NCBI RefSeq assembly: GCF_002261425.1
Contig: NZ_NEVJ01000003.1
Coordinates: 2,604,001-2,668,000, forward strand
From: Bordetella genomosp. 9
Lineage (GTDB): Bacteria; Pseudomonadota; Gammaproteobacteria; Burkholderiales; Burkholderiaceae_B
Direction: 5' to 3'
Length of the DNA stretch: 64,000 bases
The notes under the pieces were generated by a model that searched no databases, had not been told where the DNA came from, and worked only from the letters and a program-made list of their open reading frames with translations. Of the stretch, positions 46,737 to 55,819 are shown one piece after another. How positions within the stretch are numbered: position 1 is the first letter of the stretch; each line of letters opens with the position of its first letter. A program made the position numbers and the translations under genes.

Positions 46737-47465
46737 ATGCCGCGTAAATCCGCCATCCCCTCCATTGCCGACCGCAACGCCGCCGAAGGCGGTGTCGCCG
46801 CTGTCGATCGCGCGCTCTCCGTGCTGGGGGTCTTCTCCGCCGCCACGCCTCTGCTCAGCCTGGCGGACATCTCCGCCCTGACGGAAATGCATAAAAGCAC
46901 CGTCCTGCGCCTGCTCGCGTCGCTGGAACACGCCCACCTCATCCGGCGCCAGCCGGACGGCCGCTATGCCCTGGGCGCGGGCATCGTCCGCCTGCACCAG
47001 ATCTACGCCGCGTCGTTCTCGCTGGAATCGGTCATCATGCCCGCGCTGCGCGAGCTGGTCGCCCAGACCAAGGAAAGCGCCGCCTTCCACGTCCGGCAGG
47101 GCGATCGCCGCCTCTGCCTGCACCGCGTCGATTCCCCACGTCCCGTGCGCGACCACATCCGCCCGGGCGACCTGCTGCCCCTGGACCGCGGTGCCGGCGG
47201 CCGCGTCATCACCGCCTATTCGGGCGCCACAGGCCCTATGTACGCCCGCATCCGTCGCGACCAGGTGGTGGTGCTCGTCGGCGACCGCATTCCGGAAATC
47301 GCCGGCATCGCCGCGCCCGTCTTCAATCCGGACGGCGAATTCCTGGGCGCGTTCACGCTGACCATGCCCGCGGACCGCTTCGACCCCGCCTACGAAAAGC
47401 CCGTCGTCCAGGGCGCGCGCAAACTGACCGCCGTGTTGGGCGGGGAGTACCCGCCACCAGCCTGA
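46737..47465 (+). CDS. IclR-family transcriptional regulator
   Basis: 242 residues: a winged helix (LSLADISALTEMHKSTVLRLLASLEHAHLI) and an IclR effector domain (ESVIMPALRELVAQTKESAAFHVRQGDR, GRVITAYSG). It is divergent from the seven-gene acid-catabolism operon and probably represses it through the palindrome at 46603-46625 until the pathway acid binds. Longer in-frame starts reach into the promoter. Confidence 0.92.
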   Translation: MPRKSAIPSIADRNAAEGGVAAVDRALSVLGVFSAATPLLSLADISALTEMHKSTVLRLLASLEHAHLIRRQPDGRYALGAGIVRLHQIYAASFSLESVIMPALRELVAQTKESAAFHVRQGDRRLCLHRVDSPRPVRDHIRPGDLLPLDRGAGGRVITAYSGATGPMYARIRRDQVVVLVGDRIPEIAGIAAPVFNPDGEFLGAFTLTMPADRFDPAYEKPVVQGARKLTAVLGGEYPPPA

Positions 47466-47523
47466 CCTGGAGCCCGGCGGCACAGCATTTGCAGGGCTCC
47501 CGCGATCCTAGGGGGAGCCTGCG

Positions 47524-48408
47524 ATGCACATCAAACAGTTCTTCGGCCTGTCGAAGAAGGCCGTCAATGCCTGGCTGGACGATTACGCGCCCAGCATGGG
47601 CGCGGCCATCGCCTTCTATACGGTGTTCTCGCTGGCGCCGCTGGTCATCATCGTGATCGCGGTGGCGGGGTTCTTCTGGGGCCGCGAGGCGGTGCAGGGC
47701 CAACTGTTCGAGCAGATCAACGCGCTGGTCGGCGCCGACGGCGCGAAAGCAGTGGAAAGCGTGGTGCAGGGCGCGCAGGCGCCCGCGCAAGGCATCTTCG
47801 CCACCATCGCGAGCGTGGTCGTCCTGCTGGTCGGCTCCACGACGGTGTTCGCCGAATTGCAAAGCGCCCTGGACCGCATCTGGGAAGTCCCCGCGGCGGA
47901 GAAGCAATCCGGCATCTGGAACACCATCCGCGCCCGGCTGCTGTCGCTGGGCCTGGTACTGGCGCTGGCCTTCCTGCTGATGGTGTCGCTGATCGTCAGC
48001 GCCGTGCTGGCCGCGATGGGCAGCTGGGCCTCGGGCATGATGCCGGGCTGGGAGATCATGCTGCAGGCCATCAACATCGTGGTGGCCCTGGCCATCATGA
48101 CCGTCCTGTTCGCGATGATCTACCGTTTCATGCCCCGGGCGTCGGTCGCCTGGCGCGACGTATGGACCGGGGCTTTCGTCACCGCCGTCCTGTTCGAGAT
48201 CGGCAAATTCCTGATCGGTCTCTACGTCGGCAAGGCGTCGGTGGCGTCGTCCTATGCGGCGGCGGGCTCGCTGGTCGTCGTGCTCATCTGGGTGTATTAC
48301 GCGGCCCAGGTCTTCCTGCTGGGCGCGGAATTCACCTGGGTCTACGCCAACGAACATGGCTCGCGCCGGGGCGCGGCGCCGCAGGCGGCGGTTGCCGGTC
48401 GACCCTGA
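47524..48408 (+). CDS. YihY/virulence factor BrkB family membrane protein
   Basis: 294 residues with six hydrophobic segments, the YihY layout. Family stretches are YAPSMGAAIAFYTVFSLAPLVIIVIAVAG near the N-terminus, LDRIWEVPAA, YRFMPRASVAWRDVWTGAF and AGSLVVVLIWVYYAAQVFLLGAEFTWVYA at the end. BrkB was named in B. pertussis for serum resistance, but for most homologues the function is unsettled. GGGGAG precedes the start. Ends 4 nt before the convergent SRPBCC gene. Confidence 0.9.
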   Translation: MHIKQFFGLSKKAVNAWLDDYAPSMGAAIAFYTVFSLAPLVIIVIAVAGFFWGREAVQGQLFEQINALVGADGAKAVESVVQGAQAPAQGIFATIASVVVLLVGSTTVFAELQSALDRIWEVPAAEKQSGIWNTIRARLLSLGLVLALAFLLMVSLIVSAVLAAMGSWASGMMPGWEIMLQAINIVVALAIMTVLFAMIYRFMPRASVAWRDVWTGAFVTAVLFEIGKFLIGLYVGKASVASSYAAAGSLVVVLIWVYYAAQVFLLGAEFTWVYANEHGSRRGAAPQAAVAGRP

Positions 48409-48412
48409 ATGG

Positions 48413-48859
48413 TCAGCCCTGAATCTCGGGCTCGACCAGTTGGGCCAGTTGCGCCAGCGACTCCTGCCAGCCCAGGTAGCACATCTCCACCGGGATCACT
48501 TCCGGAAGGCCTTCCTGCAGGATGTTCAGCTCCGTTCCGCAGACCACCTGTTTCAGCGTGATCGTCGCCTGCATCTTGCCGGGCAGGTTGGGATCGTCGA
48601 ACTGGTCGGAATAGCGGATTTTTTCATTGGGCACCAGCTCCAGGTATTCCCCGCCGAAGGAATGGGCCGCGCCCGTGCCGAAGTTCCGGAACGACATCCG
48701 GTACGTCCCACCTACCTTGGGATCCATGTGATGCACCTGGCAGGTAAAACCGAAAGGCGCGATCCATTTCGCGATCGCGTCCGGCTCGAGAAACGCCCGG
48801 TAGACGCGTTCGGCGGGCGCTTTCAGGACACGATGAAGTTTGACGGTTCCGGTAGCCAT
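48413..48859 (-). CDS. SRPBCC (AHSA1-like) domain protein
   Basis: 148 residues of the START/Bet v1-like AHSA1 family: VKLHRVLKAPAERVYRAFLEPDAIAKWIAP at the start, MDPKVGGTYRMSF in the middle and the typical end GWQESLAQLAQLVE. It probably binds a hydrophobic ligand in the cytoplasm; function unknown. Start at 48859 fits the domain; longer in-frame starts add nothing recognisable. Confidence 0.9.
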   Translation of the reverse strand: MATGTVKLHRVLKAPAERVYRAFLEPDAIAKWIAPFGFTCQVHHMDPKVGGTYRMSFRNFGTGAAHSFGGEYLELVPNEKIRYSDQFDDPNLPGKMQATITLKQVVCGTELNILQEGLPEVIPVEMCYLGWQESLAQLAQLVEPEIQG

Positions 48860-49000
48860 GGTGGTTTGCCTCGCAGCAGAGTGGATGTACCTGTACGACG
48901 ATGCAGGACCTGCATTATCGACATCCGGGGAAAGAATCGTTCGGCAAACCGAATTGCCGCACTGCAGCATTAGGGAAAACGCCCTCTATGCCTTGAAGCC

Positions 49001-49023
49001 ATTTTGCATTCAAAATGCAAAAT
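49001..49023. promoter_or_regulatory. 23-bp palindrome, candidate GntR operator
   Basis: Perfect 10-bp arms ATTTTGCATT and AATGCAAAAT flank the three bases CAA. It lies 87 bp before the aminotransferase start. The FadR-type GntR regulator at 52540-53256 closes the same gene group and is the likely binder. A half-site (ATTTGCAT) recurs at 50391-50398 before the serine hydrolase gene. Confidence 0.65.
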
Positions 49024-49109
49024 AGGCGGCGGTGCTTTGTGCTCGGGCAGGTGCTCTTTCCGGACTCCGGCCGCGTCGCCTGCCCGCTCACCGTCCCAGA
49101 GTCCGCCCC

Positions 49110-50366
49110 ATGTTGCAGCTCGATTTTCATCCGACCGGTCGCCATTTTCTACAGATCCCGGGTCCCAGCCCCGTGCCGGATCGCATCCTGCGCGCGATCA
49201 GCCTGCCCACCATCGATCATCGCGGCCCCGAATTCGGCGCGTTGGGCCGCGATGTCCTCGACAAGATCAAGGACGTTTTCCAGACGCGCTCGCCTGTCAT
49301 CATCTACCCCGCCTCGGGCACCGGCGCATGGGAAGCCGCGCTGACCAACACCCTGAGTCCCGGCGACGACGTCATCATGTTCGAGACCGGCCACTTCGCG
49401 GCCTTGTGGAAAGCGATGGCCGACCGGCTCGGATTGAACGCCGAAGTCCTGTCGTGGGAAGGCAAGGACGAGTACCTTCCCAACGCCCCCGGATGGCGCC
49501 ACGGCGTGCAGGCCGATGCCATCGAACGCCGCCTGCGCCAGGACACCGCCCGCAAGATCAAGGCGGTGTGCGTGGTGCACAACGAAACCTCGACCGGCGC
49601 CACCTCCGATATCGCCGCGGTCCGCCGGGCCATCGACGCGGCCGGCCATCCCGCGCTGCTCATGGTGGACAGCATCTCGGGCCTCGGCAGCATCGACTAC
49701 CGCCATGACGAATGGGGCGTGGACGTCACCATCAGCGGATCGCAGAAGGGCCTGATGCTGCCGCCCGGAATGAGCTTCAATGCCCTCTCGCCACGCGCCA
49801 TCGAGGCCAGCAAGACCGCCGGCTTCCCCCGATCATTCTGGGCCTGGGGCGAGATCCTCGCCATGAACGCGGACGGCTACTGGCCGTATACGCCCAATAC
49901 CAACCTGCTGTATGGCCTGTCCGAATCGCTGGATATGCTGCGCGCCGAGGGCTTGCCCAATGTGTTCGCACGTCATGATCGCTGGGCGGCGGCGGTGCGC
50001 AGCGCCGTCGTGGCGTGGGGCCTGCCTATCCTGTGCGCGGACGAACAATGTTATTCGTCCGTGCTGACCGGCGTCATCGTGCCGGCTGGCGTCGATGCCG
50101 ACGCGCTGCGCCGCCTCATCCACGAGCGTTTCGATCTTTCCCTGGGCACCGGCCTGGGCAAGGTGAAGGGGCGCGTATTCCGCATGGGCCACCTGGGCGA
50201 CAGCAATGACCTTACCCTCGTCGCCATGGTCGCCGGGGTCGAGATGGGCCTGCGGCAGACCGGGGTACCACTGGCCGGCAGTGGCGTCGAGGCAATAATG
50301 GCGTATCTCGGCAGCCACGCCGCGCCGGGATACCGGCAAGCCGCCGCCACCCCAGGCGCGGCGTAA
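49110..50366 (+). CDS. Class V aminotransferase (serine/alanine-glyoxylate aminotransferase family)
   Basis: 418 residues. The AGT-family opening FLQIPGPSPVPDRILRA is clear; HNETSTGATSDI, the Asp of LLMVDSISGLGS and the PLP lysine in TISGSQKGLMLPPG follow. It transfers the amino group between an amino acid such as serine or alanine and glyoxylate or another 2-oxoacid. First gene of a group with a serine hydrolase and a Bug protein, preceded by the palindrome at 49001. Confidence 0.9.
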   Translation: MLQLDFHPTGRHFLQIPGPSPVPDRILRAISLPTIDHRGPEFGALGRDVLDKIKDVFQTRSPVIIYPASGTGAWEAALTNTLSPGDDVIMFETGHFAALWKAMADRLGLNAEVLSWEGKDEYLPNAPGWRHGVQADAIERRLRQDTARKIKAVCVVHNETSTGATSDIAAVRRAIDAAGHPALLMVDSISGLGSIDYRHDEWGVDVTISGSQKGLMLPPGMSFNALSPRAIEASKTAGFPRSFWAWGEILAMNADGYWPYTPNTNLLYGLSESLDMLRAEGLPNVFARHDRWAAAVRSAVVAWGLPILCADEQCYSSVLTGVIVPAGVDADALRRLIHERFDLSLGTGLGKVKGRVFRMGHLGDSNDLTLVAMVAGVEMGLRQTGVPLAGSGVEAIMAYLGSHAAPGYRQAAATPGAA

Positions 50367-50409
50367 TCGCCGACCGCGGCCCGCACACAAATTTGCATCA
50401 GGTGAATAC

Positions 50410-51450
50410 ATGAAGAATTTCGACGAAGTCATCGCTTTGGCTCAGGCGGGCGAATCCAGCTGGGACCGCGAGGTGACTGACAACTTCGGCGTCCATCTGA
50501 AAGAGCGTCCGCCGTTGAACCGCTTGTTCGGTCCGCTTCATGCGCGCGGTCCGGCATCCGGGGTCATCCTGCTGGATGGCAAGGAAGTGGCGGCCTGGGG
50601 CGAACCGGACCGCGCCGACCTCACCTACAGCGTGGTCAAGACCTACATCGCCCTGGTGGCCGGGGTGGCGTACGACCAGGGACTGCTGCCCGACGTCGAT
50701 GCTCGCATCGGTGAACGCCTACCCGGCATCGGCTTCGACGAGGGCAACAACGCCAAGATCACCTGGCGCCAGATGCTGCAGCAGACCAGCGAATGGGAAG
50801 GCACGCTCTGGGACATTCCCGACCAAGCCGACCGCTACAGCACGGCCACTTTCGGCGCCCCCGCCGCCGGCAGCAAGGGCGACGCCCGCCCCTTGCAGGA
50901 ACCCGGCACCTATTGGGAATACAACGATATCCGCGTCAACCAGCTCGCGCGCGCGCTGATGTATCTGTTCGAGCGCCCGCTGCCCGAGGTTTTCCGCGAA
51001 TTCATCATGACGCCCATCGGCGCGTCGACCAACTGGCGCTGGGTCGGCTACGACAACGCCTGGGTCGAGATCAACGGCCAGCGCATGCAGTCCGTCACCG
51101 GCGGTTCGCACTGGGGCGGCGGCATGTCGATCAGCGCGCGCGACCAGGCCCTCATCGGCAATATGATGCTCAATGGCGGCCAGGCCAACGGCAAGCAAGT
51201 GCTGTCCAAGGATTGGCTGGCGCAGATGTACACGCCGTGCGCGCTCGCGCACAACTACGGTTATCTCATCTGGCTGAACGAAGCGCCCAAGATATTCCCC
51301 GAGCTGCCGGCATCGAGCCGCTTCCAGATCGGCGCGGGCAGTTCGTTCGTCTGGATGGAAAAAGAGCACGGCATGGTCGCGGTGATGCGGTGGCTCGACA
51401 AGACCCGCGCGAACGAGGTCTTCACCCGCCTGTTCCAGGTCATCAAGTAA
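50410..51450 (+). CDS. Serine hydrolase, beta-lactamase family (class C-like)
   Basis: 346 residues. The Ser-x-x-Lys motif is in TYSVVKTY, and YWEYNDIRVNQLARAL supplies the Tyr-x-Asn motif; the third motif region is weak. No signal peptide is seen, so it is probably cytoplasmic and acts on an amide or ester, not cell-wall peptide. It lies between the aminotransferase and a Bug gene, suggesting that it releases an amino acid for transamination. Confidence 0.87.
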   Translation: MKNFDEVIALAQAGESSWDREVTDNFGVHLKERPPLNRLFGPLHARGPASGVILLDGKEVAAWGEPDRADLTYSVVKTYIALVAGVAYDQGLLPDVDARIGERLPGIGFDEGNNAKITWRQMLQQTSEWEGTLWDIPDQADRYSTATFGAPAAGSKGDARPLQEPGTYWEYNDIRVNQLARALMYLFERPLPEVFREFIMTPIGASTNWRWVGYDNAWVEINGQRMQSVTGGSHWGGGMSISARDQALIGNMMLNGGQANGKQVLSKDWLAQMYTPCALAHNYGYLIWLNEAPKIFPELPASSRFQIGAGSSFVWMEKEHGMVAVMRWLDKTRANEVFTRLFQVIK

Positions 51451-51511
51451 ACAAGTTGCCCCCTCATCCGGGGGCGTCCCCTTCCTAGCAACCCAACACG
51501 CGTAGACGACC

Positions 51512-52486
51512 ATGGCACACGGCAGCTTCTTGTTCAGAAAACTCATCGCGCTTTCCGCAGGCATGCTGCTGGTGACATCGGCGGTCGCGCAATCCTCCTA
51601 TCCGAGCAAACCCATCACGCTGGTGGTGGGCTTTTCCGCCGGCAGCAGCATCGACCTCGTCGCGCGGATCATCGGCGACAAATTGTCCAAGTCACTCGGG
51701 CAAAGCGTCATCGTGGAAAACAAGGCCGGCGCCGGCGGCAATATCGCGGCCAGCTATGTGGCGCGCGCGCCCAAGGATGGCTATACCCTGCTCGTCGCCG
51801 CGAACAGCCTGGCGGTCAGCTCGGCGCTCTACAAGAACATCGGTTTCGACGCCAGCAAGGACTTCCAGGCCGTTGCCTATATCGGCATCAGCCCGGTCGA
51901 CCTGAAGGTCAACGCGCGACTGGGCATCAACAGTCTCGACGACCTGATCAAGTACGGCAAGGAACACCCGAACAAGCTGAACTACGGCTCGTCCGGCGTC
52001 GGCGGCACGCCGCACATGGCAACCGTGCTGTTCGAACAGGTGACGGGCGTGAAGATGACGCACATTCCCTACAAGGGCGGCGGCGATGCGCTGAGCGCAC
52101 TCATGGGCGGACAGGTCGACGTCCTGATCAATCCTATCCTCGGGTCCGCCAACACCGACAAAATCAAGACGCTGGCCATCACCGGCGACCAGCGATCCAG
52201 TCTCTCGCCCAACGTGCCCACCTTCAAGGAGCTGGGTTACGGGAAATACGATATCGGCGTCTACTACGGGATCGTCGGTCCGGCCGGCATGCCCAAGGAT
52301 GCCGTGGACAAGCTCAACGCCAGCGTGCGGTCCATCCTGGCCGACCCGTCCGTGGTCAGCACATTGACCGAGAAGCAAGGCGTGGTGCTCAAGGCGGAAA
52401 GCCCGCAGGCCTTCCAGGATTACCTGAACCGCGACATCCAGCGCTGGAAAACCATCGTCAAGGAAACGGGCACGTCGCTGGACTAA
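51512..52486 (+). CDS. Bug-family tripartite tricarboxylate transporter substrate-binding protein
   Basis: 324 residues with a Sec signal ending in VTSAVAQSS. Bug motifs: YPSKPITLVVGFSAGSSIDLVAR, VIVENKAGAGGNIAA, APKDGYTLL and HIPYKGGGDALSALMGG. It would bind the substrate of the aminotransferase-hydrolase pathway in the periplasm. No permease genes are adjacent. Confidence 0.93.
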   Translation: MAHGSFLFRKLIALSAGMLLVTSAVAQSSYPSKPITLVVGFSAGSSIDLVARIIGDKLSKSLGQSVIVENKAGAGGNIAASYVARAPKDGYTLLVAANSLAVSSALYKNIGFDASKDFQAVAYIGISPVDLKVNARLGINSLDDLIKYGKEHPNKLNYGSSGVGGTPHMATVLFEQVTGVKMTHIPYKGGGDALSALMGGQVDVLINPILGSANTDKIKTLAITGDQRSSLSPNVPTFKELGYGKYDIGVYYGIVGPAGMPKDAVDKLNASVRSILADPSVVSTLTEKQGVVLKAESPQAFQDYLNRDIQRWKTIVKETGTSLD

Positions 52487-52542
52487 GGCGTCCCTGACCG
52501 GGCGTCCCTGACCGGGCGTCCCCGATCGGGCATTCCCGATCA
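52487..52542. repeat. Four tandem 14-bp units filling a convergent gap
   Basis: Two exact copies of GGCGTCCCTGACCG are followed by two diverged copies (GGCGTCCCCGATCG and GGCATTCCCGATCA). They fill the whole space between the Bug stop (52486) and the end of the GntR gene (52540), whose stop codon lies in the last unit. A related three-unit array is at 54449-54490. Confidence 0.8.
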
Positions 52543-53256
52543 GGCGCCGCCGGTGTTGCCCTGCCTTCTGATGCGAAGCTGGGCAATGACCACATCGGCC
52601 TTGTCACGCAGATGCTGCGTCAATAGACGGCGCAGCATTTGCGCATCCCGCGATGCCAATGCGTCCATCATTTTCTCGTGATCGCCGACGGCCCGTTCCC
52701 ACTTGGCCTTGTCGTGATTCGTGTTGAAGCGCAGCGACTGGACGCGCGCATTGATGGTCTGGTAGGTTCTTTCCAGCAGGGGATTCTTGGCGGCGCCGAT
52801 GATGGCGCGATGAATCGCCGCGTTCAATCGATAGTACGTGGACAAGTCCTTTTCCACGTAGCTGTCCAGCATCCTGGCATGCAGCGATTGCAGTGCGTCC
52901 AGCTCGTCGTCGGTGATGCGCCGACAGGCCAGCTCGCCCGCCAACCCTTCGAGCTCGGACAGCAGTTCGAAAGCATGGTGCACGTCCGCTTCCGTCAAAT
53001 CCACCGCGATGGCGCCACGATTGGGCAGCAGGTCGACCAATCCTTCCGACGCGAGCAGCTTGATCGCTTCGCGCAGCGGCGTCCTGGAAATCTTCAGAAG
53101 CTCGCAGAGCTCCCGTTCGTTCAATTTCTTTCCCGGCGGTATGACGCCTTCGATCAACAAGGCACGCAGCCTCGACACCACCTGATCGTGCAAGGAGGGG
53201 CGCGCGATCTCGAAACGGGTTTCGCGATCGGATTCGAGGGAAAGGGTTGAATTCAT
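52540..53256 (-). CDS. GntR-family transcriptional regulator (FCD/FadR type)
   Basis: 238 residues: winged helix (LCELLKISRTPLREAIKLLASEGLV) and FCD domain with metal-binding His in LNAAIHRAIIGAAKNPLLERTY and GDHEKMMDAL. Convergent with the aminotransferase-hydrolase-Bug genes and the probable regulator of them through the palindrome at 49001-49023. Start at 53256 fits the family. Confidence 0.92.
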   Translation of the reverse strand: MNSTLSLESDRETRFEIARPSLHDQVVSRLRALLIEGVIPPGKKLNERELCELLKISRTPLREAIKLLASEGLVDLLPNRGAIAVDLTEADVHHAFELLSELEGLAGELACRRITDDELDALQSLHARMLDSYVEKDLSTYYRLNAAIHRAIIGAAKNPLLERTYQTINARVQSLRFNTNHDKAKWERAVGDHEKMMDALASRDAQMLRRLLTQHLRDKADVVIAQLRIRRQGNTGGA

Positions 53257-53371
53257 ACTCGCGTGGCCGCCGATGCACCGCGTTGAATGTTTAGGAATTG
53301 TACCGGCTGGATCGACGCCGACGCCGCGTGCCGGCGCTGCGAAATGCCCCCGGAAACGAAAATTCCGGCGC

Positions 53372-53402
53372 AAACAAAAATGCCGGCTGTTCGCCGGCAT
53401 TT
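53372..53402 (-). terminator. Rho-independent terminator downstream of tRNA-Val
   Basis: Perfect 10-bp hairpin (AAATGCCGGC with GCCGGCATTT, 5-nt loop) at 53378-53402; on the minus strand it is followed by TTTTTGTTTG. It ends the tRNA-Val transcript about 77 nt past its 3' end. The rest of the 387-bp space between the GntR and dnaQ genes holds the tRNA and its promoter. Confidence 0.85.
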
Positions 53403-53478
53403 CTTCGTCACATCGCGGTTGTGCGTTGAGCTTGCGTTGTGCTTGTGCGCTGTACTTCCGCGTTTGTATTCTGCGTCT

Positions 53479-53553
53479 TGGTGGGCGGTACTGGTTTCGA
53501 ACCAGTGACCCCTGCCGTGTGAAGGCAGTGCTCTACCACTGAGCTAACCGCCC
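53479..53553 (-). tRNA. tRNA-Val (anticodon CAC)
   Basis: 75 nt with encoded CCA. Acceptor stem GGGCGGT/ACCGCCC, anticodon stem CTGCC/GGCAG with loop TTCACAC (anticodon CAC), and T-arm GGTTCGAAACC are all present. Reads valine GTG codons. Confidence 0.95.
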
Positions 53554-53567
53554 CAAGAGAGACAACG

Positions 53568-53597
53568 ATTCTAGCATGTGGAATTTGGTGATGGCAA
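53568..53597 (-). promoter_or_regulatory. Sigma-70-type promoter of tRNA-Val
   Basis: On the minus strand: -35 TTGCCA, 18-nt spacer, -10 TAGAAT, both five of six matches to consensus, 15-20 nt before the tRNA. Confidence 0.7.
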
Positions 53598-53643
53598 ATC
53601 AGCGGCCGCCGGGCGACTGGCGCGGGAGCTCGCCAGCCCCAGG

Positions 53644-54384
53644 CTAGGCGGCCTGGGCTTCCTGCACCACCGGCGCCGGATCCCACTGCCGCCACAGGCA
53701 GGCGCCGCCCACCGACTTATCCAGCGCCGCCAGGTAGGCTTCGTGCTCGGCCAGTTCTTCCGCGCTGGCGCGGATGACCGGCAGGCCGGACGCGTCGAAG
53801 CGCGCCAGCACCACGCCTTCCGACTGGCCCTTGCCGCCGGACTCGTCCATGTCGATCAGCAGCGCGTCCTGGCCGCGCGTCATCGCCAGCCAGACTTCGC
53901 CGAGCAGGCGCGCGTCCAGCAAGGCGCCGTGCAGCGTCCGGTGCGCGTTCGAAATACCGTAGCGCTCGCACAGCGCATCCAGCGAATTCCGCTTGCCCGG
54001 GTGCAGCTCGCGCGCGTGCATCAAGGAATCGGTGATCGTCGCGCAGAACTCGTGCATGGGCCCGCGGCCGATGCGTGCCAGTTCGGCGTTGATGAACTTG
54101 GTATCGAAGGCCGCGTTGTGGATGATGACTTCCGCGCCATCCAGGAAACTGCACAGCTCGTCCGCGACGTCCTGGAAGCGCGGTTTGTCCGCCAGGAATT
54201 CCGTGGTCAGCCCGTGCACCGCCAAGGCTTCGGGATCGCTGTCGCGGTCCGGGTTCAGGTACACGTGCATGGTATTGCCCGTGACCATGCGGTTGACGAT
54301 TTCCAGGCAGCCGATTTCGACGATGCGGTGGCCCTGGGCGGGCTCCAGGCCGGTGGTTTCGGTATCGAGGATGATTTGGCGCAT
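53644..54384 (-). CDS. dnaQ: DNA polymerase III subunit epsilon
   Basis: 246 residues, the 3'-5' proofreading exonuclease of the replicative polymerase. DEDDh motifs: ILDTETTG, HNAAFDTKFINAEL, and HGALLDARLL with His and Asp. The C-terminal tail after the exonuclease domain binds the alpha subunit in the family. It lies next to rnhA, a frequent dnaQ neighbour in proteobacteria. Confidence 0.95.
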   Translation of the reverse strand: MRQIILDTETTGLEPAQGHRIVEIGCLEIVNRMVTGNTMHVYLNPDRDSDPEALAVHGLTTEFLADKPRFQDVADELCSFLDGAEVIIHNAAFDTKFINAELARIGRGPMHEFCATITDSLMHARELHPGKRNSLDALCERYGISNAHRTLHGALLDARLLGEVWLAMTRGQDALLIDMDESGGKGQSEGVVLARFDASGLPVIRASAEELAEHEAYLAALDKSVGGACLWRQWDPAPVVQEAQAA

Positions 54385-54448
54385 GGCCGGTAGTGTACCC
54401 GGCCGACGCCGCGCGGGACACGGGCTGACGCCATGCCCTGCGGCCCTA

Positions 54449-54490
54449 GGCCGGGCGCCCCTGAGCCGGGCGCCCCTAAGCCGGGCGCCC
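54449..54490. repeat. Three tandem 15-bp GC-rich units at the rnhA 3' end
   Basis: CCGGGCGCCC recurs at 54451, 54466 and 54481 with a 15-bp period (unit GCCGGGCGCCCCTGA). The rnhA stop codon lies within the array. The unit is close to the 14-bp unit at 52487-52542. Confidence 0.75.
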
Positions 54491-54961
54491 GCGCCTGGCT
54501 TCTTCCACGCCCAGGTTCGCCAGTTCGTCCGCGCGCTCGTTGCCGGGATCGCCCGCGTGGCCGCGTACCCAGCGCCACGCTACCTTGTGGCGCGACACCT
54601 GCTCGTCCAGCGCGCGCCACAGCTCGGCGTTCTTCACCGGCTTCTTATCCGCGGTGATCCAGCCGCGCCGCTTCCAGTTGGCGATCCACTCCATCATGCC
54701 TTTCATGACGTACTGGGAGTCCACGTGTATGGTCACCTGGCAGGGACGCTTCAGCGCCGCCAGCCCCTGGATCACGGCCATGAGTTCCATGCGGTTGTTG
54801 GTGGTCGCCATTTCACCGCCATGCAGCGTTTTTTCATGGGTGCCCGAACGCATCAGGACGCCCCAGCCGCCCGGCCCAGGATTGCCCTTGCAGGCGCCGT
54901 CGGTCCAGAGCTCCACCACTTCCATCCTGGCGTCCCCGCCAGCCGTACTGCCATCGATCAT
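54476..54961 (-). CDS. rnhA: Ribonuclease HI
   Basis: 161 residues (E. coli 155). The catalytic carboxylates are seen in [37 protein letters not shown] and [15 protein letters not shown]. It removes RNA from RNA-DNA hybrids. Start at 54961 has AGGA at 8 nt; 54925 is a shorter alternative. The last residues fall within the tandem repeat array. Confidence 0.95.
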   Translation of the reverse strand: MIDGSTAGGDARMEVVELWTDGACKGNPGPGGWGVLMRSGTHEKTLHGGEMATTNNRMELMAVIQGLAALKRPCQVTIHVDSQYVMKGMMEWIANWKRRGWITADKKPVKNAELWRALDEQVSRHKVAWRWVRGHAGDPGNERADELANLGVEEARRGRPA

Positions 54962-55041
54962 CGACTGATTCCTGCACTGTTCCATATACGTCCGCGAGCA
55001 CCGCGGCCGCGATTGAAGCCGCGAACTCAACGACCCGACCG

Positions 55042-55803
55042 TTAAAGCCGCGAACGATGATTCGCCACCACCGATGCCGCCGCGGCGGCCGGCCGCTTCT
55101 GCTTCCAGGCCGGGCCGATCAGCCGCATGCCGGCCACGCGCTTGACCGCCGACACCATGTACACCGCGCCGCACACCGCCCACCAGCGATCGCCGGCCTT
55201 CTCCATGAAGCGCCAGCGCTGCAACCAGATATCCGTCTGGCAGGCGGGCGCGTAGCAGCCGAAGCGGCCACGGTCGACCTCGAAGGACAGCAGCTTCAGC
55301 CAGTCCTTGACACGGGCCAGCGAGACCTGCGCCGACGGCGCGTGCGGCAGCCAGGGTTCCATGCCGGGCATGCGGTTGCGCGCGCCCCACAGGCTCCAGG
55401 GATTGAAGCCCGAGATCACCACGCGCCCTTCCGGCATCAGCACCCGTTCCACTTCGCGCAGCACGTCATGCGGCGCATCCGTGCACTCGAACGCGTGCGG
55501 CAGGATCAACAGGTCTATGCTCTGCGACGAGAACGGCAAGGCACGCGGATCGGCCAGCGTGCAGGCCTGCCAGCGTGCCGCCACTTCGGGCTCGGGCATG
55601 ACGGTGCCCACATAGGCCTTGAACGGCATGCGGTTGTTGCGCAGCAGATCCAGCTCGGCCAGCCCCACCTGCAAGGCGTTGTAGCCGAACACGTCGGCCA
55701 CCACCGCATCGAACTGGGCCTGCTCCCAGCGCAGCGCATACTGCCCGGGCGGCGTCTGAAACCACTCGGCCAGTTCTACAATCGGCGCACTCTCTTCTGC
55801 CAC
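55042..55803 (-). CDS. Class I SAM-dependent methyltransferase domain protein
   Basis: 253 residues. The methyltransferase core is recognisable by [53 protein letters not shown], typical of methyltransferase type 11 proteins encoded beside rnhA-dnaQ-gloB in betaproteobacteria. The usual GxGxG motif is not clear, so binding may differ. Substrate unknown. Divergent from gloB with 16 bp between starts. Confidence 0.85.
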   Translation of the reverse strand: MAEESAPIVELAEWFQTPPGQYALRWEQAQFDAVVADVFGYNALQVGLAELDLLRNNRMPFKAYVGTVMPEPEVAARWQACTLADPRALPFSSQSIDLLILPHAFECTDAPHDVLREVERVLMPEGRVVISGFNPWSLWGARNRMPGMEPWLPHAPSAQVSLARVKDWLKLLSFEVDRGRFGCYAPACQTDIWLQRWRFMEKAGDRWWAVCGAVYMVSAVKRVAGMRLIGPAWKQKRPAAAAASVVANHRSRL

Positions 55804-55819
55804 GCTATAGGTTCCTTAG

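Noticed and set aside
53273..53542. Plus-strand open frame of 89 codons with the RYWFRTSDP-type sequence
   Set aside because: It runs antisense through the tRNA-Val gene; this peptide is a well-known false prediction over tRNAs.
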